Shown one piece after another: positions 8,580-15,746 of a stretch of DNA of 43,730 nucleotides. The position numbers and the translations under genes were made by a program. Within the stretch, counting starts at the first letter, position 1, and the number at the start of each line of letters is the position of its first letter. Source of the stretch: DATDAW01 sp036524675 (GTDB taxonomy: Bacteria > Verrucomicrobiota > Verrucomicrobiia > Chthoniobacterales > DASVRZ01); assembly GCA_036524675.1 (NCBI GenBank), contig DATDBU010000117.1, positions 1 through 43,730 on the forward strand, read 5' to 3'. The notes below the pieces were generated by a model that was not told the origin of the DNA, made no database searches, and saw only the letters and a list, made by a program, of their open reading frames with translations.

Positions 8580-9386
8580 ATGAACCATTCCATGGCAACC
8601 CAAACACAACCCGCAATACGCCGGGATTTCGTAGAGGAATCCTGGATCGCCAAAACAGTGAACCGCTTCCTACGTCCACTGTTTGAATCCGCCCGCAAAT
8701 CGAGCAGTCTCATCGTGAGCGATGGACTCCGCTTCGAGGTGGATGGGTGCCCCTTTCATGTCCCCAAATTCATGTTCCTCGGCGAGCGCGGCGGAGGCGT
8801 GCCGATCCGGGCGGCTATTTTTGCCGGCTTTGATACGCTGGGACTGAATTTATCCATCGCACTGGCGAAACTGGTTGCGGACTTCGAAGCTCGTCCGCAA
8901 GCGAGCAAGGATTACGCCCTGTTCTTTTATCCGGTGGTCAATCCTCGAAGCGCCGGCCCGGTAGAATTCGCACCCGATTTGGACCGCGCTTTCTGGAAAA
9001 ACTCGACCTTGCCCGAGGTATGGTTCCTGGAGAGTGAAATGCGCAAACTGTATTTCCAAAGCCTCATCAGCCTTCGAGTGACGCCTTGGGATGAAGGGTT
9101 TGCGACCGTGCACAGCAAGTTCCTGGGAGATGAAGTCGTCGCGCCGTCTCTGCAGGAAATCAGTCACCTCGTCAATCTTCGCTCCGAACCCATTGTCGTC
9201 CGGGATCGCGATTCCGCTTCCGGCAGGTTTGGGCCACCCGAAGGCGCAAAGCCGGCGCCGTTCGAGTTGGAACTGAACATCCCGCTAACCACGTCTCTCG
9301 ACGACCAGATCGAAGCCATCGACATTTTCACCCGGGAAATTCTTCAAAACTACCGGCGCGTGATCAGCCATGCGCAGGATCTCTAA
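8580..9386 (+). CDS. M14/succinylglutamate-desuccinylase-like protein lacking the zinc motif
   Basis: 268 residues from ATG 8580 (an in-frame ATG at 8592 is equally possible). The stretch PIRAAIFAGFDTLGLN (residues ~78-93), then ALFFYPVVNPRSAGP, follows the layout of M14-type carboxypeptidases and aspartoacylase-like enzymes (IFAGIHGDEP..., then PxxNPxG). However, the first metal motif HxxE is replaced by FDTLG, so zinc binding at that site looks lost. No signal peptide is apparent. Its position between sbp and the sulfurtransferase (14 bp to the next start) suggests co-expression with sulfur genes. The function is unknown; a non-catalytic ligand-binding role is conceivable. The family link is moderate, based on pattern only. 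Confidence 0.6.
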   Translation: MNHSMATQTQPAIRRDFVEESWIAKTVNRFLRPLFESARKSSSLIVSDGLRFEVDGCPFHVPKFMFLGERGGGVPIRAAIFAGFDTLGLNLSIALAKLVADFEARPQASKDYALFFYPVVNPRSAGPVEFAPDLDRAFWKNSTLPEVWFLESEMRKLYFQSLISLRVTPWDEGFATVHSKFLGDEVVAPSLQEISHLVNLRSEPIVVRDRDSASGRFGPPEGAKPAPFELELNIPLTTSLDDQIEAIDIFTREILQNYRRVISHAQDL

Positions 9387-9400
9387 TTACAAAATCGACC

Positions 9401-10267
9401 ATGAGTACTTCCGCACCCGTTTACGCAAATCCCGACGTCCTCGTTGAAACTTCCTGGCTGGAAAGCCACCTCTATGATCCGGGCATCCGCATTGTGGAGA
9501 GCAACGAAGACATTCTTCTCTACGATACCGGTCACATTCCTGGCGCCATTCATATCGATTGGCGACGCGATCTTCAGGATCCCGTCCAGCGCGATTACAT
9601 TTCGCCGGAGGCATTCGGCAAGTTGCTCAGCAAAAAAGGAATCACTCCGGAACACACCGTCATTTTCTACGGCGATAAATCCAACTGGTGGGCCGCTTAT
9701 GCTCTATGGGCGTTCCGGCTTTTTGGTCACGACAAGGTAAAAATTCTTAACGGCGGGCGTGACAAGTGGATTGCTGAGAAACGCGAAACGACGCGTCAGG
9801 TGCCCGTCTATCCCGGGGTGAGTTATCCAACGCCGAAGGTGCCGGACCCGACGCATATCCGTGCTTTCAAAGACGATGCGCTCAAACAGAGCAATGAACG
9901 GCGTCCATTGATTGACGTTCGTTCGCCCGGCGAATTCAAAGGTGAAATAACCCATTTGCCGGAGTATCCGCAGGAAGGCGTTCTTCGCGGCGGTCACATT
10001 CCTGGGGCGAAAAGCGTTCCGTGGAAACGGGCAGTCAACGACGACGGAACGTTCAAATCCGCTGCGGACCTTCGTGGTATTTACCAAGGCGAACTCGGGC
10101 TGAAACCTGACGACGATACGATTGTTTATTGCCGAATTGGAGAACGCTCCAGCCACACGTGGTTTGTGCTTAGCTATTTGCTCGGTTTCCCGAAAGTCAG
10201 GAACTACGACGGCTCCTGGACGGAGTGGGGCAACAGCGTGCGCGTTCCGATAGAAGTCGGTGTTTAG
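9401..10267 (+). CDS. Two-domain sulfurtransferase (thiosulfate/3-mercaptopyruvate type)
   Basis: 288 residues with two rhodanese domains. The N-terminal inactive domain has YDTGHIPGAIHIDW (~41-54) and ILNGGRDKW. The C-terminal domain has the substrate-facing GGHIPGAKSVPW and the active-site loop CRIGERSS with Cys ~244. Such enzymes pass sulfane sulfur from thiosulfate or mercaptopyruvate to a thiol or cyanide through a cysteine persulfide. The CRxGER type of loop favours thiosulfate as donor. It is cytoplasmic (no signal peptide). Standing next to a CysP-like thiosulfate-binding protein, it may process imported thiosulfate (inference). Only 14 bp separate it from the preceding gene. Confidence 0.9.
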   Translation: MSTSAPVYANPDVLVETSWLESHLYDPGIRIVESNEDILLYDTGHIPGAIHIDWRRDLQDPVQRDYISPEAFGKLLSKKGITPEHTVIFYGDKSNWWAAYALWAFRLFGHDKVKILNGGRDKWIAEKRETTRQVPVYPGVSYPTPKVPDPTHIRAFKDDALKQSNERRPLIDVRSPGEFKGEITHLPEYPQEGVLRGGHIPGAKSVPWKRAVNDDGTFKSAADLRGIYQGELGLKPDDDTIVYCRIGERSSHTWFVLSYLLGFPKVRNYDGSWTEWGNSVRVPIEVGV

Positions 10268-10286
10268 TAGTTAGTAGTGCTCCCGA

Positions 10287-11285
10287 ATGAAACGCATATT
10301 GCTGGTTGTAACTTTCGCGTTTGCGCTTGCGGGTCTCTCCCAAGCGCAAACGAAAATTCTTAACGTCTCCTATGACGTGTCCCGGGCATTCTACAAGGAA
10401 TACAACCCGCTTTTCGCCGCGCAGTGGAAGTCCAAGTCTGGCAAAGACATCGCCATCGAGCAATCACACGCAGGTTCGAGCAAACAGGCTCGAGCCGTCG
10501 TGGATGGTCTTCCGGCAGACGTTGTGACGTTCAATCAAGACACGGATATCGATCTGCTGGTTGACAGGGGTCTGGTGAATCAAGATTGGAAGAGCAGGTT
10601 GCCCTACGGGAGCTCGCCTTATTCGTCGGTTATTCTGTTCCTGGTTCGCGCTGGCAATCCCAAGGGGATCAAGGATTGGGACGACCTGGTTAAGCCTGGT
10701 GTGCAGGTGATCGTGCCAAATCCCAAGACCTCGGGGAATGGACGCTACAGCTACCTGGCTGCGTGGGCGTACGCGCTGAAGAAAAACAATGGAGACCAGG
10801 CTGCGGCGAAGGATTTTGTTGCGAAATTATTCAAAAACGTCCCGGTGCTGGACACAGGGGGACGGGCAGCGACGACTACGTTCGCACAGAACGGTATCGG
10901 CGATGTGCTGCTTACGTTTGAAAGCGAAGTGTTTGCGATCAAAGCCGATCCTACAGTCGGTGTAAGCAAGCTCGATAGCGTCGTTCCGTCGCTCAGCATT
11001 GTTGCCGATGCGCCAGTTGCGGTTGTGGACAAGAATGTCGACAAAGCCGGGACACGTGCCGCAGCAGAAGACTATTTGAAATATCTCTTTTCGCCCGAAG
11101 GCCAGGAACTGGCTGCCAAAAACTACTTTCGTCCTCGCGATCCGGCAGTTCTGGCCAAGCATAAGTCAGAGTTTCCGGAATTGCCGTTGGTTTCGGTTGA
11201 CGAAACGTTTGGCGATTGGAAGAAAGCGCAGGCCGAGCATTTCAGCGACGGCGCATTGTTTGATCAGATTTACATAGCGAATTAG
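10287..11285 (+). CDS. cysP: CysP-like thiosulfate/sulfate-binding periplasmic protein
   Basis: 332 residues with signal peptide MKRILLVVTFAFALAGLSQA. It is a paralogue of the Sbp-like protein upstream but carries the CysP signature set: QSHAGSSKQARAV, VVTFNQDTDIDLL and DTGGRAATTTFAQ followed by DVLLTFESEV. CysP binds thiosulfate as well as sulfate. The start lies 19 bp after the sulfurtransferase stop. Having both paralogues in one cluster suggests separate capture of sulfate and thiosulfate. The importer permease and ATPase are not present in this window. Confidence 0.88.
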   Translation: MKRILLVVTFAFALAGLSQAQTKILNVSYDVSRAFYKEYNPLFAAQWKSKSGKDIAIEQSHAGSSKQARAVVDGLPADVVTFNQDTDIDLLVDRGLVNQDWKSRLPYGSSPYSSVILFLVRAGNPKGIKDWDDLVKPGVQVIVPNPKTSGNGRYSYLAAWAYALKKNNGDQAAAKDFVAKLFKNVPVLDTGGRAATTTFAQNGIGDVLLTFESEVFAIKADPTVGVSKLDSVVPSLSIVADAPVAVVDKNVDKAGTRAAAEDYLKYLFSPEGQELAAKNYFRPRDPAVLAKHKSEFPELPLVSVDETFGDWKKAQAEHFSDGALFDQIYIAN

Positions 11286-11318
11286 GCGTGCTAGCTACAA
11301 CGACAACAATCACCTCAA

Positions 11319-12284
11319 ATGAGTCTCTACTATCCAAATATCCTCGAAGCCATCGGTAACACTCCGCTCATCAAGCTCAACCGTGTTGCTGCAGATGTTG
11401 ATGCCACGATTGCGCTCAAGGCGGAGTTTTTCAATCCGCTGGGCAGCGTAAAAGATCGTATCGGTCTTGCAATGATCGAAGCCGCAGAGAAGAGCGGCGA
11501 ACTAACACCCGATACGGTCATTATCGAACCCACGAGCGGCAACACAGGGATCGCGCTGGCGTTTGTTGCGGCCGCAAAAGGTTACAAGCTGATTTTGACC
11601 ATGCCCGAGAGCATGAGCCTTGAGCGCCGGACGCTGCTGGCCCTGCTGGGAGCGCAACTGGTGTTAACTCCAGCCGCCCAGGGCATGAAAGGTGCCATTG
11701 CGAAGGCCGAGGAACTCCGCGCTGCGACGCCCGACGCGTGGGTCCCGCAGCAATTCAACAACCCTGCAAATCCGGCAATTCATCGCAAGACAACGGCCGA
11801 GGAAATCTGGCGGGATACGGATGGGAATGCAGATATCCTGGTTTCCGCCGTGGGGACGGGAGGAACGATCACGGGCGTCAGCGAAGTCATCAAGAGCCGC
11901 AAACCTTCCTTCCAATCCATTGCTGTCGAGCCGGCGGATTCCCCGGTGATCACGCAGACGCGCAATGGCGAGCCGCTCAAGCCAGGCCCGCACAAGATTC
12001 AGGGAACCGGCGCCGGATTCGTTCCTGTTAACCTCCACCTGGATATTGTCGATGACGTGATCACGGTGACCAACGACGATGCCATTCAGACGGCGCGTCG
12101 CCTGGCCAAAGAAGAAGGCCTGCTCGTCGGGATCAGCACCGGTGCCAATGTTTTTGCGGCACTTCAAGTCGCCAAACGTCCTGAAAATCGAGGCAAACTT
12201 ATCGTCACGATTGGTTGTAGCACAGGCGAACGGTACCTGAGCACGGCGCTTGCGGAGGAAGCGCGCGCGGCGGTGTCGGCGTAG
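11319..12284 (+). CDS. cysK: O-acetylserine sulfhydrylase (cysteine synthase)
   Basis: 321 residues, a usual length. It has the family opening ILEAIGNTPLIKLN, the PLP lysine in NPLGSVKDRIG (Lys ~45), the substrate loop EPTSGNTGIAL (~70-80), the phosphate-binding GTGGTITG and the late SGANVFAAL segment. The enzyme makes cysteine from O-acetylserine and sulfide. The PTSGNTG loop suits CysK better than CysM. It is the last gene of the sulfur cluster, 33 bp after cysP, and completes the route from uptake to cysteine. Confidence 0.95.
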   Translation: MSLYYPNILEAIGNTPLIKLNRVAADVDATIALKAEFFNPLGSVKDRIGLAMIEAAEKSGELTPDTVIIEPTSGNTGIALAFVAAAKGYKLILTMPESMSLERRTLLALLGAQLVLTPAAQGMKGAIAKAEELRAATPDAWVPQQFNNPANPAIHRKTTAEEIWRDTDGNADILVSAVGTGGTITGVSEVIKSRKPSFQSIAVEPADSPVITQTRNGEPLKPGPHKIQGTGAGFVPVNLHLDIVDDVITVTNDDAIQTARRLAKEEGLLVGISTGANVFAALQVAKRPENRGKLIVTIGCSTGERYLSTALAEEARAAVSA

Positions 12285-12320
12285 GAGTTTTAAGTTTGTC
12301 GGTTTGTAAGTCTTCGTTGC

Positions 12321-12390
12321 GGCGGTTTTTGCAAGGAGGGGCGCTTTTCAGGCGCCCGTTTGCAGGCGGTTGGAACCGCATCTCCTTGGT
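12321..12390 (-). repeat. Three-stem palindromic repeat, copy C
   Basis: CAAGGAG (12332-12338) pairs with CTCCTTG (12382-12388). Between them are two more hairpins: GGGCGC/GGCGCCC and GGCGGTT/AACCGC. The whole can fold as a three-way junction. It is the inverted counterpart of copies A (24606-24663) and B (26556-26613), and the similarity extends through the flanking GGCGGTTTTTG. It lies after cysK and before the CoA-binding gene, and may serve as the end of the sulfur operon. Confidence 0.75.
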
Positions 12391-12528
12391 CGTCCGCTCG
12401 AAACCGCCGTATTCAGTGCTGTTCGCCGAAGTAAAATAAGAGTGCGATGTCCGGGCAGACGCTGGGACATCGCTGCTCGTTGTGCCAGCTGGTTTGCAAT
12501 CGAGGCGATTATTTTTAATTCTGCGCCC

Positions 12529-12897
12529 ATGCCAAGTGTTGCCATCATCGGAGCTTCATCGGACCGGAGAAAATTCGGGAATAAAGCCGTGCGAGCGTAT
12601 CTGCAGAAGGGGTGGACGGTTTATCCGGTAAACCCCCGCGAGGAGCCGATCGAAGGATTGCAAACCTTCCGGACGATCGCCGAGGTGCCCGGGCCGATCG
12701 ACTACGTCAGCCTGTACGTGCCGCCGAAAGTGGGCCTGGAGGTATTGCCTGCTGTGGCTGCACGGAAACCGAAGGAAGTGTGGCTGAATCCGGGGGCGGA
12801 AAGCGACGAGCTGGTTGAAGCGGCATCGAAGCTCGGTCTACAAACTGTGCTTGCGTGCTCGATCCTCGCGATTGGACTGAGCCCGTCGTCGTTGTGA
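12529..12897 (+). CDS. CoA-binding (Rossmann) domain protein, YccU-like
   Basis: 122 residues from ATG 12529. It reads MPSVAIIGASSDRRKFGNKA at the N-terminus, a Rossmann glycine motif (GASSDRRKFG), then WTVYPVNPRE, IDYVSLYVPP and EVWLNPGAESDEL. These match the stand-alone CoA_binding family related to the N-terminus of succinyl-CoA synthetase alpha. The upstream in-frame ATG at 12370 would add a low-complexity extension running out of the palindromic repeat, so it was rejected. The family lacks a firm biochemical role. Confidence 0.85.
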   Translation: MPSVAIIGASSDRRKFGNKAVRAYLQKGWTVYPVNPREEPIEGLQTFRTIAEVPGPIDYVSLYVPPKVGLEVLPAVAARKPKEVWLNPGAESDELVEAASKLGLQTVLACSILAIGLSPSSL

Positions 12898-13133
12898 GAA
12901 TTCGCCCCGTGCCCGCTCACTTTTTGTACGCTCACGCAGATTTTGGTTCGACTAAAGCCGAATTTTTCTACAAAAAGGGCCCAGGTTATTTTTAAACCTC
13001 TCACCCCACCAGACTCCCATGAAAGCAAGCTCCTCCCGAATCACCGTTATAAACCGTCACGCAGCGGCGTAGTTCAACGAACTACTTACGCAATGTCTGG
13101 AAGCAAGCTCTTGGGTGGAGGACAAAAGAGGCG

Positions 13134-14315
13134 GTGAAATCCGGATTTTCCCCCGTGCGCGCACGGGAACGTTTTTTGGTATTTGGGGCCCCTTCCATCG
13201 AGGAAGATGAGATCGAAGAGGTCGTAGCCAGTCTTCGCAGCGGGTGGATTGGCACCGGGCCGAAAGTGACTCGGCTGCAGGAGGAATTTGTGCGTTACAA
13301 GGGCGGCGAGCGAATTGGCGTTGCGGTGAATTCCTGCACGGCCGCCCTGCATCTGAGCATGCTGGTAGCGGGTCTTCACCCAGGTGACGAGGTGATTACG
13401 ACCGCGCTGACTTTTTGTTCCACGGTCAACTCGATCATCCACGCAGGGGCCACTCCGGTGCTCGCGGATGTGGATCCCGGCACCATGAATATCGATCCCG
13501 ATGATGTGGAACGGAAGATTACCCCGAGAACAAGGGCGTTGATTCCGGTCCACTTTGCCGGTCGCCCCTGTGACATGGATTCGCTGTGTGCGTTATCCAG
13601 GCAGCACGGCCTGAAGATCGTCGAGGACTGCGCACATGCCATTGAGACGCAGTATCGCGGACGCCCCGCGGGAACCTTTGGTGACTTCGGCTGCTTCAGT
13701 TTCTATGTGACCAAGAACATGACCACCGTGGAAGGCGGTATGATCCTTGCCGCAAACGCCGTTGATGGTGACCGGCTGAAAGTGCTGTCTTTGCACGGCA
13801 TGAGCCGCGACGCCTGGAAACGTTACGGCGACGAGGGCTACAAGCATTACCAGGTGGTCAATGCCGGTTTTAAATACAACATGACAGATTTCGCCGCATC
13901 GCTGGGGTTGCACCAGTTGGCGCGGATCGAGCGGGGCTGGCTCCGCCGCCAGCAAATCTGGCAAAAGTATCAGGAGGCTTTCCGCGATTTACCCTTGGGC
14001 TTGCCTATTGCGGATGAGCCGGAGACCCGTCACGCGCTTCACCTGTATACGGTTCTCATCGACGAAAAAGTCACCGGTGTCTCCCGGGATGCGTTTCTGG
14101 ATCGGATGACGGCGCATCATATCGGAGTCGGCGTCCATTATCTGAGCATCCCCGAGCACCCGTTTTATCGAGAACGGCTGCGAACCAGTCCCGAGGATTA
14201 CCCGGAAGCCATGCGTATCGGCCGGCAGACGGTCAGCCTGCCTTTGGCGGCGAATCTTTCCGATGAGGACGTGGAAGATGTGATTCTGGCGGTCAAACGT
14301 TCGTTGCAGTCGTGA
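13134..14315 (+). CDS. DegT/DnrJ/EryC1-family sugar aminotransferase
   Basis: 393 residues starting at GTG 13134, with a GGAGG about 12 nt upstream. It has SGWIGTGPKVTRLQEEF (~36-52), the cofactor-binding NSCTAALHLSM, EDCAHAIETQY and the PLP lysine in SFYVTKNMTTVEGG (Lys ~194). These enzymes aminate keto-sugar nucleotides for surface polysaccharide or glycan building. No sugar-nucleotide partner genes lie alongside, so the substrate is open. An alternative upstream ATG was not found. Confidence 0.9.
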   Translation: MKSGFSPVRARERFLVFGAPSIEEDEIEEVVASLRSGWIGTGPKVTRLQEEFVRYKGGERIGVAVNSCTAALHLSMLVAGLHPGDEVITTALTFCSTVNSIIHAGATPVLADVDPGTMNIDPDDVERKITPRTRALIPVHFAGRPCDMDSLCALSRQHGLKIVEDCAHAIETQYRGRPAGTFGDFGCFSFYVTKNMTTVEGGMILAANAVDGDRLKVLSLHGMSRDAWKRYGDEGYKHYQVVNAGFKYNMTDFAASLGLHQLARIERGWLRRQQIWQKYQEAFRDLPLGLPIADEPETRHALHLYTVLIDEKVTGVSRDAFLDRMTAHHIGVGVHYLSIPEHPFYRERLRTSPEDYPEAMRIGRQTVSLPLAANLSDEDVEDVILAVKRSLQS

Positions 14316-14437
14316 AGTCATTTCACGCCTTCACTGATTACTGCCTCGAGACCGGTCCGGATGACTGCAGCGGGAAGAGATGTATACCCTGTCAGCCGCC
14401 GTCAGTCGTGATTGCTTCCAACAGATAACCAACCCTT

Positions 14438-15073
14438 ATGCTACTTAAACCCAACGATCACATTTTGTTTTATGGCGACAGTATTACGGATTGCGGACGG
14501 AACCGGACCGCGGTGCCGGACGCGGATGATGGGCTTGGGAATGGCTACGTGCGACTTGCCCATGCGCGGTTGCAGGCGGATTTCCCGCGGTTGAATTTGC
14601 GGACGACCAATCGAGGCATTTCCGGGGATCGCGTTTATGATCTGGAATCCCGGCTGCAGCAGGATGTGCTCGATTTGAAACCGACAGTCGTGTCGATATT
14701 GATCGGCATTAATGACACGTGGCGTCGCTACGATTCAGCGAAATTGATTTCGTCGCCCGAGGAGTTTGGCGCTTCCTATCGCCGGATTCTGGAAAAACTG
14801 GCGAAAGAGCTGGCGGCGAAAGTAGTCATTTTGGAACCGTTTCTACTGCCGGTGCCCGAGGATCGGCGGGAATGGCGCGAGGATCTGGATCCCCGCATTC
14901 ATGTGGTGCGTGATTTGGCGGTGGAGTTTGGAGCGCATTATCTGCCGCTGGACGGCCTGTTTGCGCAGGCGTCTGCTCGGCGTTCGGCACCCTTCTGGTT
15001 GCCGGACGGCGTTCATCCCAGCGCTGCCGGTCACGGTCTCATTGCGGACGCCTGGGTCAGGCTGGTCAGTTAA
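14438..15073 (+). CDS. SGNH/GDSL-family hydrolase
   Basis: 211 residues with all four SGNH blocks: FYGDSITDCG (Ser ~15), the Gly block in NRGISGDRV, LIGINDTW with Asn, and DGVHPSAAGH with the Asp and His of the triad. No signal peptide, so it is probably cytoplasmic. The family contains esterases, lipases and carbohydrate deacetylases; sequence alone does not choose. The 3' end overlaps that of the convergent Nudix gene by 8 bp. Confidence 0.9.
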   Translation: MLLKPNDHILFYGDSITDCGRNRTAVPDADDGLGNGYVRLAHARLQADFPRLNLRTTNRGISGDRVYDLESRLQQDVLDLKPTVVSILIGINDTWRRYDSAKLISSPEEFGASYRRILEKLAKELAAKVVILEPFLLPVPEDRREWREDLDPRIHVVRDLAVEFGAHYLPLDGLFAQASARRSAPFWLPDGVHPSAAGHGLIADAWVRLVS

Positions 15074-15671
15074 AATGCGGAAGGGGATGATCGTGGCCCT
15101 TGTAAATGCGATGGCCGCGCACGATTTCGTCGGATGAAACCCGGTGGAGATCGAGCTCGGGAAGAGCTTCCACCGGAAAGAAGGCGACCTCGCTGGTTTC
15201 GCCGCTGGATGCCGGCGAACCGCCGACCAAGTCGCAAAGGAAATAGAGCTTGTAGATGGAAAGCGTGTCGGTCGGATAGCCGGCACGTTCCTTGTCCACA
15301 ACGGATGTCAGCTGCCGGGCTTTTACAAGGTAGCCACTCTCTTCGCGCACTTCTTTTTCCACGTTTTCGGCGGGACTCACATTGACCTCGGCGAAACCGC
15401 CCGGGGCTGTCCATTTGCCGGAGGCCGTCTCTTTCACCAGCAGGACTTCGCCATCGCGATAAACGAGGCCGCGGACGTCCACTTTCGGGGTGGGATAGCC
15501 GCTTTCGAGCGGCCATTGGAAGTCGGGAAGCGGCTTGGTAATTTGAAGTATTTCACTCGCGATGGCGTGAATGCGTGCGTAGCGATCCGTGTTGTAGTGG
15601 TCAGCCGCATAGGCGAGGCCTGCCTGTGCGAGGGCGGCCAGTTCGCGTGAAAGGTGAAGCAGTGTGGGCAT
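15066..15671 (-). CDS. Nudix hydrolase with N-terminal accessory domain
   Basis: 201 residues. Residues 1-60 (LSRELAALAQAGLAYA, then NTDRYARIHAIASEIL) form the helical N-terminal domain seen in a subgroup of Nudix proteins. The Nudix box is APGGFAEVNVSPAENVEKEV continued by REESGY. The first conserved Glu of GX5EX7REUXEEXGU appears to be Val here, while the REXXEE core is kept, so metal binding may still be possible. The substrate could be ADP-ribose, NADH or a similar nucleoside diphosphate derivative. It is transcribed divergently from the helicase gene. Confidence 0.88.
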   Translation of the reverse strand: MPTLLHLSRELAALAQAGLAYAADHYNTDRYARIHAIASEILQITKPLPDFQWPLESGYPTPKVDVRGLVYRDGEVLLVKETASGKWTAPGGFAEVNVSPAENVEKEVREESGYLVKARQLTSVVDKERAGYPTDTLSIYKLYFLCDLVGGSPASSGETSEVAFFPVEALPELDLHRVSSDEIVRGHRIYKGHDHPLPHFN

Positions 15672-15746
15672 GGCGGAAGACTTATCGGTTATCGGTTATC
15701 ATTTGTCAGGTCCTGGAATTCCAGTGCAGCATTTTGGACGACCTCT

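Noticed and set aside
12943..13137. 64-residue ORF just before the DegT gene
   Set aside because: There is no domain or ribosome site; it overlaps the DegT start only by chance, so I do not call it a leader peptide.
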